From Ruminococcus sp. (GTDB taxonomy: Bacteria; Bacillota; Clostridia; Lachnospirales; Lachnospiraceae), in assembly GCA_020024635.1 (NCBI GenBank), contig JAHHTL010000003.1, positions 25,159 to 89,158 of the forward strand: a stretch of DNA of 64,000 nucleotides. Direction: 5' to 3'. Under the pieces are notes generated by a model that did no database searches, was not told where the DNA came from, and saw only the letters and a program-made list of their open reading frames with translations. Positions 16,865 through 25,743 of this stretch are shown here, in pieces. The position numbers were made by a program, and so were the translations under genes. The first letter of the stretch is position 1; each line of letters starts with the position of its first letter.

Positions 16865-18094
16865 ATGAAAAAAAGAATCACAGCCGTTTTCCTTAGTTGC
16901 GTAGTGCTGTTTAGCGCTATAATACCAATATCCTGTCAAAACAGAGTCTATGCAGCAGAAGGGGAACCGCAACAATTATACGCCCGCTCTGCTGTATTGA
17001 TGGATGCAGATACCGGGCGTATTTTATTTTCAAAAGAAGGGGACGAAAAAAGAGCAATGGCAAGTACAACCAAAATTATGACCTGCATCCTTGCATTGGA
17101 ATACGGAAATCCGGAAAGTAAAGTGACCGTTTCAAAAAATGCTGTCAAACAACCGAAAGTACATCTTGGAGCAGCCGAAGGAGAAACATTTTATTTAAAG
17201 GATTTATTATATTCTCTTATGTTAGAATCTCACAACGATTCGGCAGTTATGATTGCAGAACATATTGCGGGTTCTGTGGAAAAATTTGCGACGCTTATGA
17301 ATGAAAAAGCAAAAGAACTTTCCTGTACAAATACTTATTTTATTACACCGAATGGATTGGACGCAAAAGATGATAAGGATTTTCATCATACCACAGCTGA
17401 AGAACTTGCAAAAATCATGCGATATTGTGTGAATATGTCTCCGAAAAAAGAGGAATTTATCAACATTACCGGAACAAAGGAGTATCAGTTTTCTAATTGT
17501 GAGGGTCAAAAACAGTATTATTGCAGAAATCATAATGCATTTTTGGAAATGATGGATGGCGCATTTTCTGGAAAAACCGGATTTACAGGAGATGCAGGGT
17601 ATTGTTATGTTGGCGCTTTAAAAAAAGAGAATAAAAATTTGATTGTTGCACTTCTTGGATGCGGGTGGCCTAATAACAAAACATATAAATGGAAAGATAG
17701 TAAAAAATTAATGTCTTATGGATTGGAGTATTTTGAGAAGCAGAAGATTTGGCGAAATGTAACGATAAACAACGTTTCTGTTATTGACGGTATAGATGAG
17801 AATGCACCTTTTAAAAAACATACAACTGTTGGAGTAGAAATTAAACAACCAGACCCTAAATGGACCTTGCTTCTTCATAAAGAAGATCAAGTGGAAGTAA
17901 AAATGCATAGAAAACAGAACATTTATGCTCCTGTAAAAAAAGGAGAAAAAATAGGGGAGATTTTGTATCTGTTAAATGGAGAGGTGATTCGAAGGTTTGA
18001 TTTGGTATCAAAAAAGGCGGTTAGAAAGGTATCTTATCAACATTATTTAAAAACAGTACTCAATACCTACTATAATGTTAAAAAAATAGCATAA
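16865..18094 (+). CDS. D-alanyl-D-alanine carboxypeptidase (S11), second copy
   Basis: A 409-residue secreted carboxypeptidase, a paralogue of the gene at 13301. It has a signal peptide (residues 1-31, ending YAA), STTK at 67-70, SHN at 122-124 and KTG at 237-239. A PBP5-like C-terminal domain follows. The second motif is SHN rather than SAN, and the segment GAAEGETFYLKDLLYSLMLES resembles the DacF/DacB sporulation or vegetative group. The two copies probably differ in timing of expression. The distance to the next operon promoter at 18110 is only 16 bases. Confidence 0.92.
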   Translation: MKKRITAVFLSCVVLFSAIIPISCQNRVYAAEGEPQQLYARSAVLMDADTGRILFSKEGDEKRAMASTTKIMTCILALEYGNPESKVTVSKNAVKQPKVHLGAAEGETFYLKDLLYSLMLESHNDSAVMIAEHIAGSVEKFATLMNEKAKELSCTNTYFITPNGLDAKDDKDFHHTTAEELAKIMRYCVNMSPKKEEFINITGTKEYQFSNCEGQKQYYCRNHNAFLEMMDGAFSGKTGFTGDAGYCYVGALKKENKNLIVALLGCGWPNNKTYKWKDSKKLMSYGLEYFEKQKIWRNVTINNVSVIDGIDENAPFKKHTTVGVEIKQPDPKWTLLLHKEDQVEVKMHRKQNIYAPVKKGEKIGEILYLLNGEVIRRFDLVSKKAVRKVSYQHYLKTVLNTYYNVKKIA

Positions 18095-18109
18095 TGTTGG
18101 GAGAAAGAA

Positions 18110-18138
18110 TTGAAATTTCAGTGGATATATTATATACT
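18110..18138 (+). promoter_or_regulatory. Promoter for the decarboxylase/carboxyltransferase operon
   Basis: TTGAAA (18110-18115) and TATACT (18133-18138) with a 17-bp spacer. The operon start codon at 18198 lies about 52 bases past the predicted start of transcription. Confidence 0.65.
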
Positions 18139-18197
18139 AAAATAGCCATAGATTTTGGTTTAATTAATACTAATTATAAAATATGGAGGGCTAGATT

Positions 18198-19637
18198 ATG
18201 AGCTACAATGCTACAGAAAACACAGCAAGTAGACGAATTGCCATGCTTCTGGATGAGGGAAGTTTCGTAGAAATCGGCGGGGCGGTTACTGCAAGAAACA
18301 CGGATTTCAATCTACAAGAAAAAGAAACTCCAGGGGATGGTGTGATCACTGGATATGGAGTGATTGATGGAAATCTCGTTTACGTGTATAGTCAGGATGC
18401 TTCTGTTTTAAAAGGAGCAATTGGAGAGATGCATGCCAGAAAAATTGCAAATATTTATGATATGGCCATGAAGATGGGAGCACCTGTTATTGGACTTCTC
18501 GATTGCGCAGGGATGCGTCTTCAAGAAGCAACCGATGCGTTGGAGGCTTTTGGAAGTTTGTACCTGAAACAGACAATGGCTTCCGGTGTGATTCCACAGA
18601 TTACCGCAATTTTCGGAATGTGTGGAGGTGGTCTTGCGGTTGTGCCAGGACTTACTGACTTTACCTTTATGGAAAGTACAAAAGGCAAATTATTTGTAAA
18701 TTCTCCAAATGCATTGGAAGGAAATCACGAATCAAAATGTGATACAGCTTCCGCAAAATATCAAAGTGAGACAGCAGGTCTTGTAGATGTTGTGGGTGAG
18801 GAAGAGGAAATCTTTTCTCAAATCAGAACACTTATCGAGATGATTCCTGCGAACAATGAGGATGATCTTTCTTACGCAGAATGTCTTGATGATTTGAATC
18901 GTGTATGTACAGATCTTGAAAATATGTCAGAAGATCCAGCACTTGCACTTTCTGCTATTTCAGACAGTCATGTATTTTTTGAAACAAAGAAAGCGTATGC
19001 AAAAGATATGGTGACTGGTTTTATCCGTCTCAATGGAATGACGATTGGTGCGGTTGCAAACCGATCAAAAGAATATGATGAAGAAGGAAATGTTGCAAAA
19101 GAATTTGGACAAGTTCTTACAGTAGATGGATGCAAAAAAGCAACAGATTTTGTTAATTTCTGTGATGCATTTTCTATTCCGGTTCTTACCTTTACGAATG
19201 TTACAGGATTTGACGCTACTTTGTGTTCTGAAAAGAATATGGCAAGAGAAGCAGCAAAACTTACGTATGCGTTTGCTAACGCATCTGTTCCAAAAGTAAA
19301 TGTGGTGACAGGAAAAGCATATGGAAGTCCATATATCTGTATGAACAGTAAGTCTATTGGGGCGGATATGGTTTACGCTTGGCCTACATCAGAAATCGGA
19401 ATGATGGATGCAGCTTTGGCATCAAAGATCATGTACGCAGACGCAGATGCAGCGACACAGCAGGAAAAGGCTGCCGAATATAAAGAACTTCAGTCTAGTC
19501 CATTAAGTGCTGCAAGAAGAGGATATGTGGATGCAGTTATTGAGCCTTCAGAGACAAGAAAATATGTGATCGGTGCTTTCGAGATGCTTTTCACAAAAAG
19601 AGAAGGTCGTCCGGATAAAAAACACGGTACGGTTTAG
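18198..19637 (+). CDS. Biotin-dependent carboxyltransferase subunit (acyl-CoA carboxylase beta / MmdA type)
   Basis: A 479-residue crotonase-fold carboxyltransferase with both halves present: the N-terminal half (GDGVITGYGVIDGNLVYVY, MGAPVIGLLDCAGMRLQEA, FGMCGGGLAVVPGLTDF) and the C-terminal half (FSIPVLTFTNVTGFD, GKAYGSPYICM, GADMVYAWPTSEIGMM). Such proteins move a carboxyl group between biotin and an acyl-CoA, as in methylmalonyl-CoA, glutaconyl-CoA or transcarboxylase 12S subunits. At 479 residues it is shorter than the usual ~510-520. It heads a five-gene operon with the subunits of a sodium pump, and it has a strong TATGGAGGG site. The acyl-CoA cannot be told from sequence alone. Confidence 0.85.
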   Translation: MSYNATENTASRRIAMLLDEGSFVEIGGAVTARNTDFNLQEKETPGDGVITGYGVIDGNLVYVYSQDASVLKGAIGEMHARKIANIYDMAMKMGAPVIGLLDCAGMRLQEATDALEAFGSLYLKQTMASGVIPQITAIFGMCGGGLAVVPGLTDFTFMESTKGKLFVNSPNALEGNHESKCDTASAKYQSETAGLVDVVGEEEEIFSQIRTLIEMIPANNEDDLSYAECLDDLNRVCTDLENMSEDPALALSAISDSHVFFETKKAYAKDMVTGFIRLNGMTIGAVANRSKEYDEEGNVAKEFGQVLTVDGCKKATDFVNFCDAFSIPVLTFTNVTGFDATLCSEKNMAREAAKLTYAFANASVPKVNVVTGKAYGSPYICMNSKSIGADMVYAWPTSEIGMMDAALASKIMYADADAATQQEKAAEYKELQSSPLSAARRGYVDAVIEPSETRKYVIGAFEMLFTKREGRPDKKHGTV

Positions 19638-19651
19638 AGAGGTGAAGCAAA

Positions 19652-20413
19652 TTGAAAAAGAAAATCAGTATAGTAGGTCTTGTGTTATTACTGGTCTTTA
19701 GCTTTTCTGGTTGTGGAAAAAAAGTAGAAGATAAGCCAGTATATGACGAAGAGGCTATGACCACGAATGTGGAAAGAATTGTTGAGACTTTCCGAGGAAT
19801 GACAGATGAAGACTTTGCAGTCTTTGAAAATATGCCAGATGTACAGCTGACTATGACATTGGTAACAGCAGAACTTCCAATAGAAGGAGAAGAGTTCCTT
19901 TCCATGATTGAAGCGTGGAAAGCTGGAGTGATTGAATGTGGTGAAATTAAAAAAATCAAAGCTTATGATTTTGAAGAATTAAAGTCTGGAGCATCCGTTA
20001 CTCTTGATGCCGAGTTTGAAAACAGGGACGGAGAGATTGTCGTAAACTTTGATGAAAAAATGAAGATGGAATCTATGACAGTGAATGCAGAGTATTCTAT
20101 GAGCGAGATTCTCAAAAAAGCAGGGCTTAACACTGTTTTGGGAATGGGAACTGTATTTGTAGTATTAATTTTCATTTCATTTATCATTTATTTATTTAGA
20201 TATATCCCTGTTCTTGAAAAGAAATTCAGCCGTAAATCAAAAGCAACTGCAGAAGTGAAAACAGCAACTCCAGTTGTAGAAGAAGTAGAAGAAGCTGCTG
20301 ATGATGAAGAACTGATCGCTGTAATTGCAGCAGCTGTTGCGGCAGCAGAGGGAACATCAACAGACGGATTTGTTGTGCGTTCTATCAAGAGAAGAAAAAC
20401 AAACAGATGGTAA
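19652..20413 (+). CDS. oadG: OadG-like gamma subunit of a Na+-translocating decarboxylase, with lipobox-like N-terminus
   Basis: A 253-residue membrane protein starting at TTG behind GAGGTG. It begins with a lipoprotein-type signal (residues 1-20, with FSGC before the mature part), then an extracytoplasmic domain of about 140 residues, then a single membrane helix (about residues 165-187, TVLGMGTVFVVLIFISFIIY) and an acidic tail with the Ala-rich run LIAVIAAAVAAAE. The helix and tail are the OadG signature; the long N-terminal extracellular part is typical of the Clostridia version, in which OadG is fused to a lipoprotein-like domain. It assembles the carboxyltransferase with the membrane pump. 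The biotin carrier starts 16 bases later. Confidence 0.8.
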   Translation: MKKKISIVGLVLLLVFSFSGCGKKVEDKPVYDEEAMTTNVERIVETFRGMTDEDFAVFENMPDVQLTMTLVTAELPIEGEEFLSMIEAWKAGVIECGEIKKIKAYDFEELKSGASVTLDAEFENRDGEIVVNFDEKMKMESMTVNAEYSMSEILKKAGLNTVLGMGTVFVVLIFISFIIYLFRYIPVLEKKFSRKSKATAEVKTATPVVEEVEEAADDEELIAVIAAAVAAAEGTSTDGFVVRSIKRRKTNRW

Positions 20414-20429
20414 TCAGGAGGAATTAAAA

Positions 20430-20789
20430 ATGAAAAATTATACAATTACAGTTAATGGAAATGTTTATGATGTAACAGTAGAAGAAAACAATGGTGGAGC
20501 AGTTGCTGCAACAACAGCACCAGTAGCTGCACCAAAAGCTGCACCAAAGGCTGCACCGAAAGCAACAGGAGCTGGTAGCATTAAAGTAACAGCTGGAGCT
20601 GCAGGTAAAGTATTTAAATTAGAAGCAAGTGTTGGACAGAAAGTAGAAGCAGGAGATACCGTAGTTGTAATTGAAGCAATGAAAATGGAAATCCCTGTTG
20701 TTGCTCCAGAAGCAGGAACAGTTGCTAGTATTGATGTAGCAGTAGGAGATGCAGTAGAATCAGGTGCTGTATTAGCTACATTAAACTAG
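20430..20789 (+). CDS. Biotin carboxyl carrier protein
   Basis: A 119-residue biotinyl protein with biotin attached to Lys85 in EAMKMEI. An N-terminal beta segment (residues 1-20) is joined to the biotinyl domain (about residues 49-119) by a flexible Ala/Pro/Lys linker with three repeats of the type AAPK (residues 33-44). The true ATG is at 20430, behind CAGGAGG; the reading frame upstream of it is an out-of-frame extension. It carries CO2 from the donor (OadA side) to the CoA or pump side. It corresponds to GcdC, MmdC or transcarboxylase 1.3S subunits. Confidence 0.93.
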   Translation: MKNYTITVNGNVYDVTVEENNGGAVAATTAPVAAPKAAPKAAPKATGAGSIKVTAGAAGKVFKLEASVGQKVEAGDTVVVIEAMKMEIPVVAPEAGTVASIDVAVGDAVESGAVLATLN

Positions 20790-20809
20790 TTTACCGGGAG
20801 GTCTGACAA

Positions 20810-21958
20810 ATGGAATATATTTCAAATACATTAGGAAACCTTGTACAGCAGACCGCGTTCATGAATCTTACCTTTGGAAATCTTATTATGATCGCAGTGG
20901 CCTGCGGGTTTCTGTTTTTAGCAATTAAGTTTGGCTTTGAGCCATTACTTCTTGTGCCGATCGCATTTGGTATGTTGCTTGTTAATATCTTTCCAGATAT
21001 TATGCTTCATGCAGCGGATGCGGCAAATGGAACTGGTGGACTTTTATACTACTTTTACCAGTTAGATGAATGGGCAATTTTGCCATCTCTAATCTTCCTT
21101 GGAGTTGGTGCCATGACAGACTTTGGTCCGTTGATTGCCAATCCAAAAAGCTTTCTTTTAGGAGCAGCTGCACAATTTGGTATTTTTGCAGCATATCTTG
21201 GAGCTATGGCTATGGGATTCTCAGACAAAGCTGCAGCAGCAATTTCCATTATCGGTGGAGCAGATGGCCCTACATCGATCTTTCTTGCAAGTAAATTGTC
21301 ACAGACAGCGATCATGGGACCAATTGCTGTAGCGGCATACTCATATATGTCACTTGTACCAATCATTCAGCCGCCAATTATGAAACTTCTTACAACAGAA
21401 GAAGAACGTAAAGTTAAGATGGAGCAGCTTCGTCCAGTATCCAAATTGGAAAGAATATTGTTCCCTATCGTTGTTACCATTGTTGTATGTGTGATTCTTC
21501 CAACAACAGCTCCATTGGTAGGTATGCTTATGTTGGGTAACCTGTTTAAAGAATGTGGTGTTGTAAGACAGCTTACTGAGACAGCGTCTAACGCGCTGAT
21601 GTATATCGTAGTTATCTTACTGGGAACATCGGTAGGAGCTACAACAAGTGCAGAAGCTTTCTTAAATATGAGCACAATCAAGATTGTTGTTCTTGGACTG
21701 ATTGCATTTGCATTTGGAACGGCAGCAGGTGTCCTTTTTGGTAAGTTGATGTGTAAGGTGACCGGTGGAAAGGTAAATCCTTTGATTGGATCAGCAGGTG
21801 TATCTGCAGTTCCTATGGCTGCCAGAGTTTCACAGAAAGTCGGAGCAGAAGCAGATCCTACAAACTTCTTGCTGATGCACGCAATGGGACCAAACGTAGC
21901 AGGTGTTATCGGTACAGCCGTTGCAGCTGGAACATTTATGGCTATCTTTGGCGTTTAA
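20810..21958 (+). CDS. oadB: Na+-translocating decarboxylase beta subunit
   Basis: A 382-residue integral membrane protein with about nine to eleven helices that decarboxylates carboxy-biotin and exports Na+. The signature GGADGPTSIFLASKL (with the Asp of the ion site) is at about residues 146-160; VSAVPMAARVSQKVG and HAMGPNVAGVIGTA in the C-terminal half are also characteristic. It is normal in length and starts after GGGAGG. Known relatives are OadB, MmdB and GcdB. Its presence shows that the operon conserves energy as a sodium gradient. Confidence 0.95.
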   Translation: MEYISNTLGNLVQQTAFMNLTFGNLIMIAVACGFLFLAIKFGFEPLLLVPIAFGMLLVNIFPDIMLHAADAANGTGGLLYYFYQLDEWAILPSLIFLGVGAMTDFGPLIANPKSFLLGAAAQFGIFAAYLGAMAMGFSDKAAAAISIIGGADGPTSIFLASKLSQTAIMGPIAVAAYSYMSLVPIIQPPIMKLLTTEEERKVKMEQLRPVSKLERILFPIVVTIVVCVILPTTAPLVGMLMLGNLFKECGVVRQLTETASNALMYIVVILLGTSVGATTSAEAFLNMSTIKIVVLGLIAFAFGTAAGVLFGKLMCKVTGGKVNPLIGSAGVSAVPMAARVSQKVGAEADPTNFLLMHAMGPNVAGVIGTAVAAGTFMAIFGV

Positions 21959-21978
21959 AAATATTGGAGGGCAGATAA

Positions 21979-23391
21979 ATGGCAGAAATTCAGAAAAAAC
22001 CAGTTAAAATAACAGAAACAATTCTCCGTGATGCACATCAGTCCCTGATTGCTACAAGAATGACAACAGAGCAGATGCTTCCGATCATTGAGAAAATGGA
22101 TAAAGTTGGATATCACGCAGTTGAGTGTTGGGGAGGAGCTACTTTCGACGCATCTCTTCGTTTTCTTCACGAAGATCCATGGGAGAGACTTCGTAAATTC
22201 CGTGATGGATTTAAAAACACAAAATTACAAATGTTATTCCGTGGACAAAATATTTTAGGATATCGTCCATATGCAGATGATGTTGTAGAATATTTTGTAC
22301 AGAAATCTGTAGCAAATGGTATTGATATTATTCGTATCTTTGACTGTATGAATGATATCCGTAACCTTCAGACAGCTGTAACAGCTGCAAATAAAGAAAA
22401 AGGACATGCACAAGTGGCAATGTCTTATACACTTGGAGAAGCTTATACATTAGAGTATTGGACAGATCTTGCAAAACGTATTGAAGACATGGGTGCAAAT
22501 TCTATCTGTGTAAAAGATATGGCGGGTCTTCTTCTTCCATATCAGGCTACAGAATTAGTAACAGCCTTAAAAGAAGCTGTAAATATTCCAATCGAAATGC
22601 ATACACATTATACTTCAGGTGTTGCATCTATGACATACCTTAAATCAGTAGAAGCAGGTGCTGATATTATCGATACTGCAATGTCTCCATTTGCAATGGG
22701 AACATCACAGCCTGCAACAGAGGTTATGGTAGAAACATTTAAAGGAACTCCATATGATACAGGTCTTGATCAAACATTGCTTTCAGAGATTGCAGATTAC
22801 TTTAGACCAATGAGAGATGAAGCACTTGACAGCGGACTTTTGAATCCAAAGAACTTGGGTGTTAATATTAAGACACTTTTATATCAAGTTCCAGGTGGTA
22901 TGCTTTCAAACCTTACATCTCAGCTGAAAGAACAAGGAGCAGAGGATAAATTCTACGAAGTTCTAGAAGAGGTTCCAAGAGTACGTAAAGATCTAGGAGA
23001 GTGTCCTCTTGTAACACCATCTTCTCAAATTGTTGGTACACAGGCTGTATTTAATGTTCTTATGGGAGAACGTTATAAGATGGCTACAAAAGAAACAAAA
23101 GATGTATTATCTGGAAAATATGGCGCAACTGCAAAACCATTTAATGAAGAAGTGAAAAAGAAAGTTATTGGTGACGCAGAAGTGATTACTTGTCGTCCGG
23201 CGGATCTTATTCCAAATGAATTGGATACACTTCGTAGTGAGTGTGCACAGTGGATTCAACAGGATGAGGATGTTTTAACTTATGCTTTATTCCCACAGGT
23301 TGCAACAGACTTCTTTAAATATAGAGAAGCACAGCAAACAAAAGTAGATGCAAAAACTGCAGATACAGAAAATGGTTCTTATCCAGTCTAA
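21979..23391 (+). CDS. oadA: Oxaloacetate decarboxylase alpha-type carboxyltransferase (no biotin domain)
   Basis: A 470-residue TIM-barrel carboxyltransferase that moves CO2 from oxaloacetate or pyruvate chemistry to biotin. ITETILRDAHQSLIATRM starts the barrel with the metal Asp; the metal-binding HTH triad is in IEMHTHYTSG; the biotin-pocket Lys is in ICVKDMAGLL. The conserved PYCT C-terminal domain follows. It lacks the C-terminal biotinyl domain, which is supplied by the separate carrier at 20430, as in transcarboxylase 5S. The start follows TTGGAGGG. A 14-bp terminator closes the operon. Confidence 0.92.
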   Translation: MAEIQKKPVKITETILRDAHQSLIATRMTTEQMLPIIEKMDKVGYHAVECWGGATFDASLRFLHEDPWERLRKFRDGFKNTKLQMLFRGQNILGYRPYADDVVEYFVQKSVANGIDIIRIFDCMNDIRNLQTAVTAANKEKGHAQVAMSYTLGEAYTLEYWTDLAKRIEDMGANSICVKDMAGLLLPYQATELVTALKEAVNIPIEMHTHYTSGVASMTYLKSVEAGADIIDTAMSPFAMGTSQPATEVMVETFKGTPYDTGLDQTLLSEIADYFRPMRDEALDSGLLNPKNLGVNIKTLLYQVPGGMLSNLTSQLKEQGAEDKFYEVLEEVPRVRKDLGECPLVTPSSQIVGTQAVFNVLMGERYKMATKETKDVLSGKYGATAKPFNEEVKKKVIGDAEVITCRPADLIPNELDTLRSECAQWIQQDEDVLTYALFPQVATDFFKYREAQQTKVDAKTADTENGSYPV

Positions 23392-23426
23392 TGGCTGGGG
23401 AAAAGCCGCATTTCTATGTGACAATG

Positions 23427-23468
23427 AATCCGTTCTACAGAAATTATTACTGTAGAACGGATTTTTTT
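23427..23468 (+). terminator. Terminator of the decarboxylase operon
   Basis: A perfect 14-bp stem, AATCCGTTCTACAG (23427-23440) and CTGTAGAACGGATT (23450-23463), with a 9-base loop and a run of T. Confidence 0.95.
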
Positions 23469-23487
23469 ACTATATAAAGAAAATTTA

Positions 23488-23496
23488 TGATATAAT
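23488..23496 (+). promoter_or_regulatory. Extended -10 promoter for the RpiR regulator gene
   Basis: TGATATAAT gives an extended -10 with perfect TATAAT (23491-23496). No good -35 box is visible, which is acceptable with a TGn element. Confidence 0.6.
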
Positions 23497-23538
23497 GGAC
23501 GAGATAAAAAAAGTGAACCGAAAATATAAGGAGTTGTC

Positions 23539-24495
23539 GTGACAGAACAAAAAACAATCAATCAAAGAAGCGATACAGAAGAACTTTTATCCAGAATGAA
23601 AGAACAATATAGTAAATTAAGTAAAGGGCAAAAAAGGCTGGCAGAGTATGTTTGCCAAAACTATGACAAAGCTGTTTTTTTGACTGCATCAAAATTGGGG
23701 GAGATTGTAGGAGTTAGTGAATCTACTGTGGTAAGGTTTGCTATCCAACTTGGATATAAAGGGTATCCAAGTTTTCAAAAAGCCTTGGAAGAGGTGGTGC
23801 GCAATAAACTAAGTTCCATTCAAAGGATGGAAGTGACCCACGGAAGAATTTCCCAACCACAAATATTAGAGAGCGTATTACAGTCTGATATTGAAAAGAT
23901 AAAAACAACTCTTGCAGAGGTGGATCCGCATGTATTCTATGAAGCGGTTGATACGATTTTAAATGCAAAACATATTTATATCATAGGGATAAGAAGTTGT
24001 GCTCCACTTGCGATGTTTTTGAATTTTTATATGCATTTAATTTGTGATCATGTTACCTTGATCAATACGACAGGATCGACAGAAATATTTGAACAGTTGA
24101 TTCGAATAGGAGAAGAGGACGTTATGATTGGAATCAGCTTTCCTAGATATTCTGTACGTACACTGAAGGCTCTAGAGTTTGCAAGCAGCCGAAAGGCAAA
24201 AGTTATTACGTTGACAGATAGCGTTCACTCACCGATGACACTGTATTCTTCTTGCAATTTAATTGCAAAGAGTAACATGGTATCCATTGTGGATTCTTTG
24301 GTGGCTCCACTGAGTGTGATCAACGCGCTTGTGGTTGCTTTGTGCATGAAGCGTCAAAATGAAGTGATTTCTACATTAGAAACTTTGGAGGATATATGGG
24401 GAGAATACCAAGTGTATAGTGGGGACGAATTGAATCGAGTGAACGACATATTTTCTACAAAATTGACAGAAGAGAAGGGGAAAAAGTATGAGTAA
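23539..24495 (+). CDS. MurR/RpiR-family transcriptional regulator
   Basis: A 318-residue regulator starting at GTG behind AAGGAG. Residues ~15-95 form the RpiR helix-turn-helix (LSKGQKRLAEYVCQNY, VGVSESTVVRFAIQLGYKGYPSFQKAL); residues ~130-275 form a SIS sugar-phosphate-binding domain (IYIIGIRSCAPLAMFLNFY, SFPRYSVRTLKALEFA). Such proteins sense phosphosugars or aminosugars. No sugar gene is adjacent; the gene overlaps the next one, a BaiN-type flavoprotein, by 8 bases, so the effector is not obvious from context. Confidence 0.9.
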   Translation: MTEQKTINQRSDTEELLSRMKEQYSKLSKGQKRLAEYVCQNYDKAVFLTASKLGEIVGVSESTVVRFAIQLGYKGYPSFQKALEEVVRNKLSSIQRMEVTHGRISQPQILESVLQSDIEKIKTTLAEVDPHVFYEAVDTILNAKHIYIIGIRSCAPLAMFLNFYMHLICDHVTLINTTGSTEIFEQLIRIGEEDVMIGISFPRYSVRTLKALEFASSRKAKVITLTDSVHSPMTLYSSCNLIAKSNMVSIVDSLVAPLSVINALVVALCMKRQNEVISTLETLEDIWGEYQVYSGDELNRVNDIFSTKLTEEKGKKYE

Positions 24496-25717
24496 AGTAT
24501 TGATCATAGGCGGAGGAGCAGCAGGAATGATGGCAGGTGTTTTTGCTGCGAGAAATGGCCATGATGTTCATATATTTGAAAAAAATGAAAAACTTGGTAA
24601 GAAACTTTTTATTACAGGCAAAGGAAGATGTAACATTACAAACGCTGCAGATATGGAAATGCTGTTCAATGCTGTTGTTACCAATCCGAAATTTCTATAT
24701 AGTGGATTTTATAGCTTTACCAATGAGCAAGTAATCACGTTTTTTGAAGAGTTAGGGGTAAAGACGAAAATTGAGCGTGGAGATCGGGTGTTTCCGCAAT
24801 CGGATCATTCCTCCGATGTGATTCAAGCTTTGTATCGTGAACTGCAAAGACTTCATGTGTCGATTTCTCTAAATACAGAAGTGGAAAAAGTATTGGTTAA
24901 AGACCAGAAGGTAGAGGGGGTTCAGTTAAAAGACGAAACAATCGTAAAAGGAGATAGCTGTATAGTTGCCACGGGAGGACTTTCTTACGCTTCCACTGGT
25001 TCAACAGGAGATGGGTATCGATTTGCAAAAGAATCCGGACACCACGTTACACAGCTTCGTCCGGCTCTTGTGCCAATGGAAGCAAAAGAGCCTTATGTTC
25101 AGGAATTGCAAGGGTTGTCACTTCGGAATGTGAACATTCGCATTTTGGATGACAAAAAAGTAATATACAATGAGTTTGGAGAAATGCTCTTTACACATTA
25201 TGGCGTAAGCGGTCCTCTAATGATCAGCGCTAGCAGTAAGGTGGGAGATCTTCTTCTAAAGAAAAACCTTACCTTGTCAATCGATTTAAAACCAGCTCTT
25301 TCTTTTGAACAACTGGATGCAAGGGTGCTTAGAGATTTTAATGATAATAGAAATAAACAATTCAAAAATGGAATAGATAAATTGTTCCCAGCTAAATTAA
25401 AGCCCGTTATCCTTGAACGAAGTGGGATTGATCCTGAAAAAAAGATAAACGAAATTAACCGAGAAGAACGAGAACATTTTGTTCGACTTATAAAAGATTT
25501 TCGGCTTACGTTAACTGGATTACGGAGTTTTAAAGAGGCGATCATCACAAAAGGTGGAGTGAATGTAAAAGAAATTGATCCAGGGACTATGGAATCAAAA
25601 ATCATAGATCATCTCTATTTCATAGGAGAGGTGCTAGATTTGGATGCACTTACCGGAGGATTTAACCTCCAAATTGCATGGTCTACCGCATACATGGCGG
25701 GAAATGCCATCAAATAA
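24488..25717 (+). CDS. BaiN/HI0933-family FAD-dependent oxidoreductase
   Basis: A 409-residue flavoprotein. The FAD dinucleotide fold starts at VLIIGGGAAGMMAG (residues 4-17), and FITGKGRCNITN (about 43-54) is the family signature; GEVLDLDALTGGFNLQIAWSTAYMAGNA near the C-terminus is the second FAD motif. It is of normal length. Relatives include BaiN, a bile-acid-pathway reductase, but most members are uncharacterised and broadly conserved, so no bile-acid role should be inferred. The AAGGGG site overlaps the end of the RpiR gene. It is followed by cmk. Confidence 0.9.
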   Translation: MSKVLIIGGGAAGMMAGVFAARNGHDVHIFEKNEKLGKKLFITGKGRCNITNAADMEMLFNAVVTNPKFLYSGFYSFTNEQVITFFEELGVKTKIERGDRVFPQSDHSSDVIQALYRELQRLHVSISLNTEVEKVLVKDQKVEGVQLKDETIVKGDSCIVATGGLSYASTGSTGDGYRFAKESGHHVTQLRPALVPMEAKEPYVQELQGLSLRNVNIRILDDKKVIYNEFGEMLFTHYGVSGPLMISASSKVGDLLLKKNLTLSIDLKPALSFEQLDARVLRDFNDNRNKQFKNGIDKLFPAKLKPVILERSGIDPEKKINEINREEREHFVRLIKDFRLTLTGLRSFKEAIITKGGVNVKEIDPGTMESKIIDHLYFIGEVLDLDALTGGFNLQIAWSTAYMAGNAIK

Positions 25718-25743
25718 ATTATCAAGATAAGGTGGGGAAAGAT

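Noticed and set aside
20501..20575. Ala/Pro/Lys repeats considered as a mobile or phase-variable repeat
   Set aside because: The repeat units encode the usual flexible linker of biotin carrier proteins and are not perfectly identical at DNA level.
24488..25717. A bile-acid-converting role for the BaiN-family flavoprotein
   Set aside because: No other bai genes are present and this family is widespread in bacteria lacking the pathway; only the flavoprotein family can be supported.
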